Source of the DNA: an uncultured Planctomycetota bacterium
GTDB lineage: Bacteria > Planctomycetota > Phycisphaerae > UBA1845 > Fen-1342
Length of the DNA: 34,001 nucleotides
Assembly (NCBI GenBank): GCA_900696535.1
Contig: CAADGM010000245.1
Coordinates: forward strand, 1 to 34,001
Direction of reading: 5' to 3'
The notes under the pieces are model-generated. The model was not told where the DNA came from and did no database searches. It was given only the letters and a program-made list of their open reading frames with translations. Below are positions 8,457 to 16,074 of the stretch, piece after piece. Numbering within the stretch: position 1 is the stretch's first letter; each line of letters opens with the position of its first letter. The position numbers and the translations under genes are program-made.

Positions 8457-8690
8457 ATGCTTGTGCTTTCAAGGCAGCGCGACGAATCCATCATCGTCGG
8501 CGACAACGTGCAGATCACGGTCGTCGATATCCGCGGGGACAAAGTCCGATTGGGAATCCAGGCGCCCGCGCACATCCCAGTGCACCGCAAGGAAGTGTTC
8601 GACGCGATTCAGCGCGAGAACCGCAAGGCGGCCGAGCTCTCGTCGAACGACCTGCCCAAGCCCACCACCCCCGCACCGCGCGGCGAGTAG
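8457..8690 (+). CDS. csrA: CsrA, carbon storage/flagellin translational regulator
   Basis: CsrA is a small homodimeric RNA-binding protein that blocks ribosome access at GGA-containing leaders. The 77-aa product carries the full fold: [16 protein letters not shown], then [15 protein letters not shown], then [20 protein letters not shown]. The arginine in VHRKEV corresponds to the RNA-contacting Arg44 of E. coli CsrA. About 16 extra residues, Pro/Ala-rich, extend the C-terminus beyond the 61-aa E. coli protein. A strong Shine-Dalgarno (GGAAGGAG) precedes the ATG. Placement between fliW and flagellin suggests its main target is flagellin mRNA. Confidence 0.97.
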   Translation: MLVLSRQRDESIIVGDNVQITVVDIRGDKVRLGIQAPAHIPVHRKEVFDAIQRENRKAAELSSNDLPKPTTPAPRGE

Positions 8691-8717
8691 TCGCGCCGCC
8701 CATCCCCACGAACTCGG

Positions 8718-8733
8718 GCCCCGCCGTCGGGGC
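8718..8733 (+). other. Stem-loop between csrA and flagellin 1
   Basis: A perfect 6-bp stem (GCCCCG, loop CCGT, CGGGGC) lies 28 bases after the csrA stop and about 70 bases before the flagellin start. It has no T-tract, so it is more likely a leader structure or weak attenuator than a full terminator. Confidence 0.35.
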
Positions 8734-8787
8734 ATCACTCCCCGTTTCCGTTCCACAATCCGTCCATCCGTCAGCCACGAACCGTTC

Positions 8788-8798
8788 AAGGAGGATGG
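8788..8798 (+). promoter_or_regulatory. Flagellin 1 ribosome binding site with two GGA cores
   Basis: The Shine-Dalgarno AAGGAGGATGG lies three bases before the ATG at 8802. It contains two overlapping GGA motifs, and its AGGATGG part resembles the core of the CsrA consensus (A-R-GGA-T-G). CsrA bound here would block ribosome entry. The same logic is established for the hag leader of Bacillus subtilis; here it is inferred from sequence and from the adjacent fliW and csrA. Confidence 0.45.
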
Positions 8799-8801
8799 CC
8801 A

Positions 8802-10211
8802 ATGGCTCGCATTAACACCAACGTTTCGGCCCTGAACGCCCAGCGAAACCTCAACCGCGCCTACGCCGTGCTCAACCAGACGATGGAGCACCTGAGCACG
8901 GGACTGCGCATCAGCCGCGGCAAGGACGACCCCGCCGGCCTGATCGTGTCCGAGCGGCTGCGCTCCGAGATCTCGGCCGTCGGGCAGGCCATCTCGAATA
9001 CGCAGCGGGCCAAGCTCGTCGTCTCGACCACGGAAGGCGCGCTGGACGAGGTCGCGGCGCTCCTGAAGGACATTCAGGCCAAGATTGTCGAGTCGGCCAA
9101 CTCGGGCGCCATGTCCGACGACGAAGTCCGCGCCAATCAGCTCCAGATCGATTCGGCCATCGACAGCATCACGCGCATCGCGAATACGACCTCCTTCGGC
9201 GGGCGTCGTGTGCTGGATGGATCGCTGCACTACAGCGTCAGCGGCGTGAATTCCAACCGCATCGCCGCCCAGACCATCAACGCCGCCCAGTTCGGCAGCC
9301 TGCCGACCGTTCCCGTGACTGTCCGCGTCATCAGCCAAGCGCAGCGGGCCTCGGCCTCATTCCCCTTCGCCGCGCTCTCCACGCCCATTACGGTCGAGGT
9401 CAAGGGTCGGCTGGGCGTGGCGTCGCTCTCGTTCGGCTCGGCCACCACGGTGAACCAGGTTGCCCTGGCCATCGCGGCCGTGCGGGATTCGACCGGCGTG
9501 TCGGCCACGACCAGCGGCTCCGTACTGAAGATGGTCAGCACGGGCGTGGGCAAGAAGGAGCTGGCGTCGATCAAGGTGCTCAGCGGTTCGACCCCGTTCA
9601 TTACGGACACGGAGCGCCGCGGTACCGACGCCGTTGCCACGGTCAACGGCGCGCTGGCCCAGGCCGACGGCGTGAACCTGACGGTCAAGACGGCCAGTCT
9701 CGACGCGGACCTGACCATCTCGACCACCTTCCCGCCGGGCTCGTCCACGACCTTCAACGTGACGGGTGGCGGCGCGCTGTTCCAGGTGGGCCCGCGCGTC
9801 AATACGAACCTCCAGGTCAACGTGGGCGTCCCCTCGGTCGCGGCCTCGAACCTGGGCAACCCCGTCGTGGGCTACCTGGCGACGCTGAAGAGCGGCGGCC
9901 CGAACGCCATCGTGAACTCGGGCGTGAATTTCAAGGCGGCCTCGGACATCGTCGCCAAAGCCATCGACCAGGTCTCGGTGCTCCGCGGCCGTCTGGGTGC
10001 GTTCGAGCGCGGCACGCTCGATGCGAACATCAACCAGCTCGGGATCACCATGGAGAACCTGACGTCGGCCGAATCCAACATCCGCGACGCCGATTTCGCC
10101 GGCGAGACGTCGCAGCTCGCCCGAAACCAGATCCTGGTCAACGCGGGCACGACCGTGCTCACGCTGGCCAACCAGACGACGCAGTCGGTGCTCCGGCTGC
10201 TCGGCAGCTAG
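8802..10211 (+). CDS. Flagellin (filament subunit), copy 1
   Basis: The main filament protein, exported without a signal peptide. The N-terminus is canonical (MARINTNVSALNAQRNLN, then LSTGLRISRGKDDPAGL), as is the C-terminus (NLTSAESNIRDADFAGE, then LARNQILVNAGTTVL and QSVLRLLGS). These ends form the D0/D1 coiled-coil core. The middle (about residues 150-375) is Ser/Thr/Val-rich and surface-exposed in the filament. It includes an IN-type module near residues 200-265 (SFGSATTVNQVALAI, then GVSATTSGS). At 469 aa it is close to its neighbour (473 aa), and both share the same module order, so they are tandem paralogues. No cysteine is present. It is probably subject to CsrA/FliW control through the leader at 8788. 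Confidence 0.97.
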   Translation: MARINTNVSALNAQRNLNRAYAVLNQTMEHLSTGLRISRGKDDPAGLIVSERLRSEISAVGQAISNTQRAKLVVSTTEGALDEVAALLKDIQAKIVESANSGAMSDDEVRANQLQIDSAIDSITRIANTTSFGGRRVLDGSLHYSVSGVNSNRIAAQTINAAQFGSLPTVPVTVRVISQAQRASASFPFAALSTPITVEVKGRLGVASLSFGSATTVNQVALAIAAVRDSTGVSATTSGSVLKMVSTGVGKKELASIKVLSGSTPFITDTERRGTDAVATVNGALAQADGVNLTVKTASLDADLTISTTFPPGSSTTFNVTGGGALFQVGPRVNTNLQVNVGVPSVAASNLGNPVVGYLATLKSGGPNAIVNSGVNFKAASDIVAKAIDQVSVLRGRLGAFERGTLDANINQLGITMENLTSAESNIRDADFAGETSQLARNQILVNAGTTVLTLANQTTQSVLRLLGS

Positions 10212-10280
10212 GCGGAGCCCGAATACGGCCTGCTCTGGTCCGCGCGGCGCGTTTTATCAGCCAACGTCGCCTCGTCCGAG

Positions 10281-10325
10281 TCAGACCCGTGTGCGCTTCG
10301 GCGCCGCGGGTCTGATCTTGTTTTG
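10281..10325 (+). terminator. Rho-independent terminator after flagellin 1
   Basis: A perfect 9-bp outer stem (TCAGACCCG at 10281-10289 with CGGGTCTGA at 10307-10315) encloses an inner GCGC-TTCG-GCGC hairpin and is followed by the T-rich run TCTTGTTTT. It begins 70 bases after the flagellin stop. This is the clearest terminator in the window and means that the second flagellin needs its own promoter. Confidence 0.85.
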
Positions 10326-10352
10326 CGGGGGGGAGCGAATTCCTGCGCGGTA

Positions 10353-10380
10353 TTTAAGCGACCATTACCGTGGGACGATG
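10353..10380 (+). promoter_or_regulatory. Sigma-28-like promoter for flagellin 2 (weak)
   Basis: TTTAAG at 10353-10358 and GACGATG at 10374-10380 resemble the -35 TAAA and -10 GCCGAT parts of the FliA/sigma-28 consensus at an acceptable spacing. They lie between the strong terminator and flagellin 2, about 125 bases before its start, where a promoter is expected. The match is partial (about five of eight in the -10 element). Confidence 0.35.
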
Positions 10381-10506
10381 CGCCCGGTGTCCAGTCGAGT
10401 TGCGTGACGGTCAACGGGACTACAGCGCAGCACGACTTCGCCGGACCGTCCTCCCCGCCGCGCCGCGGCACGGGGGGCGTAGAAGGCGCCCTTGGAGGCG
10501 TAGGCC

Positions 10507-11928
10507 ATGAGTCGCATCAACAACAACGTCCAGTCGCTTATCGCGCAGCGGGTCCTGGGGCTCCAGAATCAGCGCCTCAATGGGACCCTGCAGCGGCTCA
10601 GCACCGGTCTGCGAATCAACACCGGCCGCGACGACCCGGCCGGACTGATCGCTTCCGAGTCGCTGCGCAACGAGATGAGAGCCATCACGGCGGCCCAGCA
10701 GAACATCAGCCGGGCGAACAACGTCGTGACGGTGGCCGAGTCGGGGCTGTCGGAGATCGCCAGCCTGCTCAACGACCTCGAGCACCTCATCGACATCAGC
10801 AGCAACGAGTCGGCCATCTCACCCGACGAGCGCCAGGCCAACCAGCTCGAGATTGACGCGATCCTGGCCTCGATCAACCGGATCGCCAACACGACCGAGC
10901 TTCAGGGGCGCAAGCTCCTCAATGGGGCGCTCGCATACGCCACGTCGGGCGTCAGGGTCTCCCAGATCGCCGACGTGCGGCTCAACTCGGTGCGGATCCC
11001 GGCCGGGTCCACCCTGGGGGTCAACGTGCAGGTCACCCAAATCGCCTCCGCGGCGAGGGTCACCTACATCTCCGGCACAATCACCGGCAGCGCCCGCACG
11101 ATCGAGGTGGCTGGCAAACTCGGCCGGGAGGTATTCACCTTCGGCGTCGGCACCACCGTGGCGAACATGGTCTCGGCCATCAACGCCGTCAAGAGCGTCA
11201 CCGGCGTCTCGGCCACCGGCGGCAGCACCGCCTTCGTCAACTTCTTCAGCACCGGATACGGATCGAGTGAGATCGTCAGTGTGCGGCTGCTGTCCGGCAG
11301 CTCGTTCAAGATGGCCGGTGACCGCTACAGCGACAACGGGCAGGATGTGATTGCCCGCGTGAACGGCATGACCGTGCAGGGCAACGGCCTGAAGATCAGC
11401 CCGCGCGGCGGCGTGCTCAACGGTGACCTGACGCTCAGCGTCGGGTTCGCCACGCAGACGGCCGCGACGGCCACCTTCCACGTCACCGGCGGCGGAGCGA
11501 ACTTCGCCATCACGCCGCAGCTTGACGGCGGCTCGATCGCCCGCATCGGCATCAACGCGGTCACGACCGCGTCGCTCGGCGACCGGAACACCGGCCTGCT
11601 CTTCTCGCTGGGCACGGGCGAGACCAATGCCCTGAACACCCAGCGCTACAAGCAGGCCCAGGACATCGTCCGCCTGGCGGCCACCCAGATCGCCGAGCTG
11701 CGCGGGCGACTGGGCTCGTTCCAGAAGAGCACGCTCGACACGACGCAGAACTCGCTGATGGTCACGTTCGAGAACGTGTCCTCGGCTGAGAGCCAGATCC
11801 GCGACGCGGACTTTGCTGCCGAGACCAGCAACCTGACGCGCTCGCAGATTCTGGTGCAGTCCGCCGGGCTGGTCCTGGCGAACACGAATCGGGCGCCGCA
11901 GAACGTGCTGCAGCTCCTGCAGCAATAG
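10507..11928 (+). CDS. Flagellin (filament subunit), copy 2
   Basis: A second filament subunit of 473 aa with intact ends: MSRINNNVQSLIAQRVLG, LSTGLRINTGRDDPAGLI, and at the C-terminus NVSSAESQIRDADFAAE, LTRSQILVQSAGLVL and NVLQLLQQ. The central part resembles copy 1, including the IN-type module (FTFGVGTTVANMVSAI, then VTGVSATGGS) and a later FHVTGGGANFAITPQ stretch matching FNVTGGGALFQVGPR of copy 1. The two are therefore paralogues from an old duplication that have diverged throughout. The ribosome site TTGGAGG sits 10 bases upstream and also has a GGA. The two subunits may build different filament sections or be used under different conditions. Expression is likely independent of copy 1 because a terminator separates them. 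Confidence 0.97.
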   Translation: MSRINNNVQSLIAQRVLGLQNQRLNGTLQRLSTGLRINTGRDDPAGLIASESLRNEMRAITAAQQNISRANNVVTVAESGLSEIASLLNDLEHLIDISSNESAISPDERQANQLEIDAILASINRIANTTELQGRKLLNGALAYATSGVRVSQIADVRLNSVRIPAGSTLGVNVQVTQIASAARVTYISGTITGSARTIEVAGKLGREVFTFGVGTTVANMVSAINAVKSVTGVSATGGSTAFVNFFSTGYGSSEIVSVRLLSGSSFKMAGDRYSDNGQDVIARVNGMTVQGNGLKISPRGGVLNGDLTLSVGFATQTAATATFHVTGGGANFAITPQLDGGSIARIGINAVTTASLGDRNTGLLFSLGTGETNALNTQRYKQAQDIVRLAATQIAELRGRLGSFQKSTLDTTQNSLMVTFENVSSAESQIRDADFAAETSNLTRSQILVQSAGLVLANTNRAPQNVLQLLQQ

Positions 11929-12004
11929 GCGCCGACTGACTGACGCCGGCCCTGCGTGCGGCTGGACCCCCGCGCAGCGGACCCCCGGCTCCGTGCGACC
12001 TGGC

Positions 12005-13450
12005 CTAAAGGAGCGGCGCGAACAGACGTGCCGCTCCTTCTCCTATGCGCCGCGGCAGCGAGGCCTGGTGCACGGCGCGGGCGGTGATCTGCCGGCCGCG
12101 GGCGCAGAACCCGTCGATGCGCTCAGCCACGGTGCGAACGACCTGCGGGTCGAAGATGGCGGCGCCGACCTCGTAGTTGAGCCGGAAGCTGCGCGCGTCC
12201 ATGTTGGCCGAGCCGAGCAGGCACCACTGGTCGTCCACGGTGACGATCTTCGCGTGCAGCATGCCCTCGTCGAACTCGTAGATCTCCACGCCGCCGTCGA
12301 GCAGTTCCGCGTAGAAACTGCGCGCCGCCCAGAGCACCAGCGGCACGTCGTTGCGCGTCGGCAGCACAAGCTTCACTTCGAGACCCCGGCAGGCGGCGTG
12401 CAGCAGAGCCATTCGCAGCGGAGCCTCGGGTACAAAGTACGGTGTCGCGATCCGGATCGAGCGTCGCGCCGCCGAAACGGCACCGAAGACGATCTGCTCC
12501 AGGATCGCCAGGCTCTGGTCCGGGCCGGTCGGCAGAATCTGCACGACACTGGCGCCGGGGGCCTGCGCGGCGGGGTAGTAGCTGGCCTGGTCCAGCCGCT
12601 CGCGCGTAGCCAGGTACCAGTCCTCGGCGAAGACCTCCTGAAGAAACAGGGCGGCCGGCCCGCGCACGTGGAGCTGGGCGTCGATCCAGGGGGACAGGTG
12701 CGGCAGGCGGCCCATGTACTCGTCACCGATGTTCTGGCTGCCCATCAGCGCTTCCCGCCCGTCGATAACCGCGATCTTGCGGTGATTGCGCAGGTGCAGG
12801 CTCCAGCGCTTGCTGAACGGAAAGTGGTGCAGCGGAAGGAAGTACGCCACCCGCACACCCGCGTCGATCAGGGGCCGCAGGAAGCGGCGACGCAGCGTGA
12901 AGCAACCGCCGGCGTCCAGCAGCAGGCGCACCTGGACACCGCGGCGGGCGCGCTCCACCAGAACGTCGCGGTAACGCCGGCCGGTCTCGTCGTCGCGCCA
13001 GGCGTAGTACTCGAGGTGGATGAACCGCTCGGCGCTTCGCAGGGCCGCTTCGAGCGCTGCAAAGCTGTCCGCGGCGTCGCACAGCACGGCGACCTCGTTG
13101 CCGCCGACCGCCGGCATCTCGGCCAGGCGTCGCGCAATGTGTTCCAGGTCCGCCAGGCCCGGCTGGACCTGCGGCCTGGAGAGCACGGACGGCAGGGCTT
13201 CGAACTCCGGCCGGGCGCGCAGGCGTGTGAGCAGCGAACCGACGCGCCGGCGCCGTCGGCCGACCTTGCGCGCGAGGCGGCCGGAGCCCAGGAACCAGTA
13301 CGCGATCATCCCGAGAAACGGAACGAAAATGATGGCCAGGAGCCAGGCCGTCATCGCGGTTGGCTCCTTGCGGCGTAGAAGCAGGCCGGCGACGACGAGG
13401 CCCGCCAGGGCATAGTTGACCCAGAGCGCTGCCGCCCAGACCGTCGCCAT
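12005..13450 (-). CDS. cls: Cardiolipin synthase-type phospholipase D protein
   Basis: Cardiolipin synthase joins two phosphatidylglycerol molecules to cardiolipin and glycerol at the inner membrane. The 481-aa product has two N-terminal membrane helices (about residues 2-25 and 31-53), typical of the Cls N-terminal region, and two phospholipase D active-site motifs. The first HKD is HRKIAVID near residue 222, followed by GSQNIGDEY; the second is HAKIVTVD near residue 398, followed by GSANMDARSF. Length equals that of bacterial ClsA. The ATG at 13450 is chosen because it begins just before the first membrane helix; the open frame upstream is Arg-rich and unlike the family. No Shine-Dalgarno is evident, and a -10-like box lies only seven bases before the ATG, so the mRNA may be leaderless. 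A different PLD-type phospholipid synthase is possible. Confidence 0.92.
   Translation of the reverse strand: MATVWAAALWVNYALAGLVVAGLLLRRKEPTAMTAWLLAIIFVPFLGMIAYWFLGSGRLARKVGRRRRRVGSLLTRLRARPEFEALPSVLSRPQVQPGLADLEHIARRLAEMPAVGGNEVAVLCDAADSFAALEAALRSAERFIHLEYYAWRDDETGRRYRDVLVERARRGVQVRLLLDAGGCFTLRRRFLRPLIDAGVRVAYFLPLHHFPFSKRWSLHLRNHRKIAVIDGREALMGSQNIGDEYMGRLPHLSPWIDAQLHVRGPAALFLQEVFAEDWYLATRERLDQASYYPAAQAPGASVVQILPTGPDQSLAILEQIVFGAVSAARRSIRIATPYFVPEAPLRMALLHAACRGLEVKLVLPTRNDVPLVLWAARSFYAELLDGGVEIYEFDEGMLHAKIVTVDDQWCLLGSANMDARSFRLNYEVGAAIFDPQVVRTVAERIDGFCARGRQITARAVHQASLPRRIGEGAARLFAPLL
12008..12039. terminator. Bidirectional hairpin between convergent flagellin 2 and cls
   Basis: A perfect 10-bp inverted repeat (AAGGAGCGGC at 12008-12017, GCCGCTCCTT at 12030-12039) lies 79 bases after the flagellin 2 stop and overlaps the last codons of the convergent cls gene. 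It could end transcription from both sides, although neither side has a long T-tract. Confidence 0.6.
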
Positions 13451-13457
13451 GGCGGGG

Positions 13458-13486
13458 AGTGTGCGTCGCGGCCGCAAGCCCGTCAA
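13458..13486 (-). promoter_or_regulatory. Candidate cls promoter giving a leaderless mRNA
   Basis: Reading the minus strand, TTGACG (13486-13481) and CACACT (13463-13458) are separated by exactly 17 bases. The -10 ends seven bases before the ATG, so transcription would start at or next to the start codon. The -35 matches five of six consensus bases; the -10 matches only three of six. Confidence 0.4.
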
Positions 13487-13666
13487 TGCGGCCCGGGCAG
13501 GCCCGGCTCGAGCCTCCACACGGCAGCACGCTGGCGAACGGCCGAACGTGTATGAGTGAGTCGCGTTGGACCTCCGGGATCGGCGCTCTCGCGTGCACCT
13601 GTTCCCTGGCACGCGACGCGCATCGCCGGACGCGGAGGACCAGCGCTACGGTTCCTCGACCCGGTC

Positions 13667-14791
13667 TCAGCGCAGGGGCAGCGGCTTGAATGCCCGGCGC
13701 GGCGGGCCGGTGTAGCGGCTCCGCGGGCGGATGATGCGGTTGTTTTCGCGCTGCTCGATGAAGTGGGCCGCCCAGCCGCTGACGCGCGAGGCGACGAACA
13801 GCGGCGTGTATGCGTCGAGCGGCAGGTCGAGCATCAGGTACACGAACCCGCACGGATAGTCCAGATTCATGTGGATGTTCTTCTTTTCCCGCATGACGTT
13901 CTTGATGGTGTAGTAGGCGGCGGCGCGGCCCTGCTCGCCTTTCGCCGCCGCGAGGCCGTCCACGAACTCCTCCAGCATGCGGGCGCGGTGGTCGCCCTCC
14001 TTGTAGACCCGGTGGCCGAAGCCCATCACCTTCTGCTTGCGGGCCAGCACGTCCTCGATCCACGCCCGGGCCGACTCGGCGCTGGCGTGCGCCTGGAACA
14101 TGCGGGCCGTTTCCTCGTTCGCCCCCCCGTGCAGCGGCCCCTTCAGCGCGCCGACGGCGCCCGTGACCGCCGAGTACAGATCGCTCTCGGTGCTGGCGAT
14201 CACCCGCGCCGTGAACGTCGAGGCGTTGAACTCGTGCTCCGCGTACAGCACGAACGTCATGTTCAGCACCTTTTCCTCGATCTCGCTCGGCATCCGCCCG
14301 AAGGCCTGGTGGCAGAACTGGGCGGCGTGCGACAGACCCGGCTGCGGGGCGATCGGCTCCTGCCCGTGCACGAGCCGCATCCGCGCCGCGATCAGGCTCG
14401 GAATCGCGGCGAGCAGGTGCGTGGCCCGCTCGACGTACGCCGCCCGGTTGTCACCCGACGCCGGGTCGAACTGCGAGATGAACGAGACGCCCGTGCGAAC
14501 GACGTCCATGCCCGGCACTTCCGGCTTGATGCGGCGCAGCAGCTCGATGGCGTCCGGCGGCAGCGCGCGATGGCGGTCGATCGCCTGGCGGAACGCCGCG
14601 AGTTGCGCCGCGTTCGGCAGGTCGCCGTGCAGCAGCAGATAGGCGACCTCCTCGAAGCTGGCCCGGCGGGCCAGGTCGTCGATGTCATAGCCCCGGTACC
14701 CGAGCGAGCCCTGCTCGACGGAGCAGATCGAGGTCTCACCGGCGATGACCCCTTCCAGTCCGGGGTGATACAGCTCCTGCGGTGCCGACAT
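13667..14791 (-). CDS. prpC: Citrate synthase family protein, probably 2-methylcitrate synthase
   Basis: A 374-aa citrate-synthase-family enzyme with the catalytic triad in place: His221 (GPLHGGANEE), His260 (MGFGHRVYKEGDHR) and Asp311 (NLDYPCGFVY). Oxaloacetate-site residues are also visible (AEHEFNAST near 184-192). Length is close to PrpC enzymes (about 370-390 aa) and shorter than the 432-aa citrate synthase encoded nearby. Its neighbours encode methylisocitrate lyase and a MmgE/PrpD protein, so the likely reaction is propionyl-CoA plus oxaloacetate to 2-methylcitrate. Plain citrate synthase activity cannot be excluded, since the families are hard to separate by eye. The ATG at 14791 has GGAG seven bases upstream. 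Confidence 0.85.
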   Translation of the reverse strand: MSAPQELYHPGLEGVIAGETSICSVEQGSLGYRGYDIDDLARRASFEEVAYLLLHGDLPNAAQLAAFRQAIDRHRALPPDAIELLRRIKPEVPGMDVVRTGVSFISQFDPASGDNRAAYVERATHLLAAIPSLIAARMRLVHGQEPIAPQPGLSHAAQFCHQAFGRMPSEIEEKVLNMTFVLYAEHEFNASTFTARVIASTESDLYSAVTGAVGALKGPLHGGANEETARMFQAHASAESARAWIEDVLARKQKVMGFGHRVYKEGDHRARMLEEFVDGLAAAKGEQGRAAAYYTIKNVMREKKNIHMNLDYPCGFVYLMLDLPLDAYTPLFVASRVSGWAAHFIEQRENNRIIRPRSRYTGPPRRAFKPLPLR

Positions 14792-14944
14792 AATTGTCTC
14801 CAGGCTGGGTCGAATTACGGCAGGATACGGTGGACGCCGGGGCGGGTGAAGGGGCGGCGTCGTGCAGGGCCGGCGGGGCGGTTGCTGAGGGGGTCGTCGT
14901 GGTCTGGCCCCCGCGTGCGTCGGGTTGATGAGGATGAGGCCGTC

Positions 14945-14964
14945 ATTCCCGCGAACGCGGGAAT
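14945..14964. repeat. REP/dRS3-like palindrome between prpB and prpC
   Basis: ATTCCCGCG-AA-CGCGGGAAT forms a perfect 9-bp stem, flanked by GTC on the left. The core ATTCCC...GGGAAT is the form of the dispersed intergenic repeats known in many proteobacterial genomes (for example dRS3 of Neisseria). It lies about 80 bases after the prpB stop on the minus strand and could end or stabilise that mRNA. Only one copy is visible in this window. Confidence 0.55.
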
Positions 14965-15045
14965 CAAGAGCCGGTGTCGCGAAACAGGCCTGACGTGGGG
15001 ACAGGACTGCCCCGAGTCCGGTCGGCCGGGGCTACGGGGTCGCTT

Positions 15046-15882
15046 CTACACCCGCCCGCCGTACCCGAGCAGGTCGTAGAGTTCCTGCCGCGTCTGCATC
15101 CGCTCGAGCAGGGCCTTCTGCGTGCCATCGCGGCGCAGGACCGCCAGGCCGTCGCACACGGCCTTCATCGCCAGCCGCTGGAGCGTCACTGGGAAGATGA
15201 TCAGGCGGTACCCCAGGGCGCCGAACTCGGCGGCCGTCAGGTACGGTGTCTTGCCGAACTCCGTCATGTTCGCCAGCAGCAGCGTCGGCACGTCTCGCGC
15301 GAAGCGCGCGAACTCCTCCTGGCTTTGTAGCGCCTCGGGAAAGATCGCGTCGGCCCCTGCCTTCAGGTACGCGTGCGCCCGCTGCACCGCGTCGTCGTAG
15401 CCGGTGACGCCCCGGGCGTCCGTGCGGGCAATGACGAGGAAGTCGGGGTCATGCCGGGCGGCCACTGCCGCAGCGATCTTCTCGCAGAACTCGCTCTGGG
15501 GTACGAGCGTCTTGCCGCTCAGGTGGCCGCAGCGCTTGGGAAATTCCTGGTCCTCCAGGTGCAGCCCGCTCAGGCCGGCGCGCTCGAAGTCCTGGACGGT
15601 GCGGGCGGCATTCTCCGGGCCGCCGAAGCCCGTGTCCGCGTCGCTGATGATGGGAATGGTGGTGACCGCGGCGCAGCGCGTGGCGTGCAGCGTGGCCTCC
15701 GAGAGCGTCGTCAGACCGATGGCGGGGACGCCGACCAGGCTGTTGGCCAGCGCGCCGCCCGAGAGGTAGATGGCCTCGAACCCGGCCTGCTCGATGGCCC
15801 GTGCGGTCAGCGCGTTGAACGCGCCGGGGAGCACGACGGGGTGGTCGGCGAGAAGGCGGCGAAGCGTTGCGGATCGGCCCAT
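15046..15882 (-). CDS. prpB: Methylisocitrate lyase (isocitrate lyase/PEP mutase family)
   Basis: PrpB cleaves 2-methylisocitrate to succinate and pyruvate, the last step of the methylcitrate cycle. The 278-aa protein has the family layout: a LPGAFNALTARAIEQAGFEA N-terminus, the magnesium-binding D81-A-D83 in ISDADTGFGGPEN, E110-D111 in LHLEDQ, and the catalytic loop PKRCGHLSGK with Cys118 and His120. The single short domain fits methylisocitrate lyase rather than the longer glyoxylate-cycle isocitrate lyase. Other family members (oxaloacetate decarboxylase, carboxyphosphonoenolpyruvate mutase-like) remain possible, but prpD- and prpC-like neighbours favour PrpB. The ATG at 15882 is used because GGAGG precedes it and the frame upstream lacks family sequence. 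Confidence 0.88.
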   Translation of the reverse strand: MGRSATLRRLLADHPVVLPGAFNALTARAIEQAGFEAIYLSGGALANSLVGVPAIGLTTLSEATLHATRCAAVTTIPIISDADTGFGGPENAARTVQDFERAGLSGLHLEDQEFPKRCGHLSGKTLVPQSEFCEKIAAAVAARHDPDFLVIARTDARGVTGYDDAVQRAHAYLKAGADAIFPEALQSQEEFARFARDVPTLLLANMTEFGKTPYLTAAEFGALGYRLIIFPVTLQRLAMKAVCDGLAVLRRDGTQKALLERMQTRQELYDLLGYGGRV

Positions 15883-16074
15883 GTCGAACCTCCAGCACCT
15901 GCGGCCGCCCAGCCGGCCGGCCCGGTGCGCGCGCATCGGCGAGGCAGCTACGGCGCCCCGCGCCGCCGTCGTGATGGTCCGCGGCGACGCCCCTTCCGGG
16001 GGCCAATCGACGCGACGTGCAGCAGATCGAACGTCTCGACGATCCCATCCTGGTCCGAGACGGCGAAGGTGCGC

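Noticed and set aside
8138-8815. Plus-strand open frame spanning the fliW-csrA gap and csrA in another frame
   Set aside because: csrA in the other frame is certain, and this frame has no domain; the gap is better explained by a hairpin and a promoter.
11993-13378. Long plus-strand open frame (461 codons) opposite cls
   Set aside because: It is antisense to a gene with two intact HKD motifs, and its translation is low-complexity with no domain; long antisense frames are expected at this GC content.
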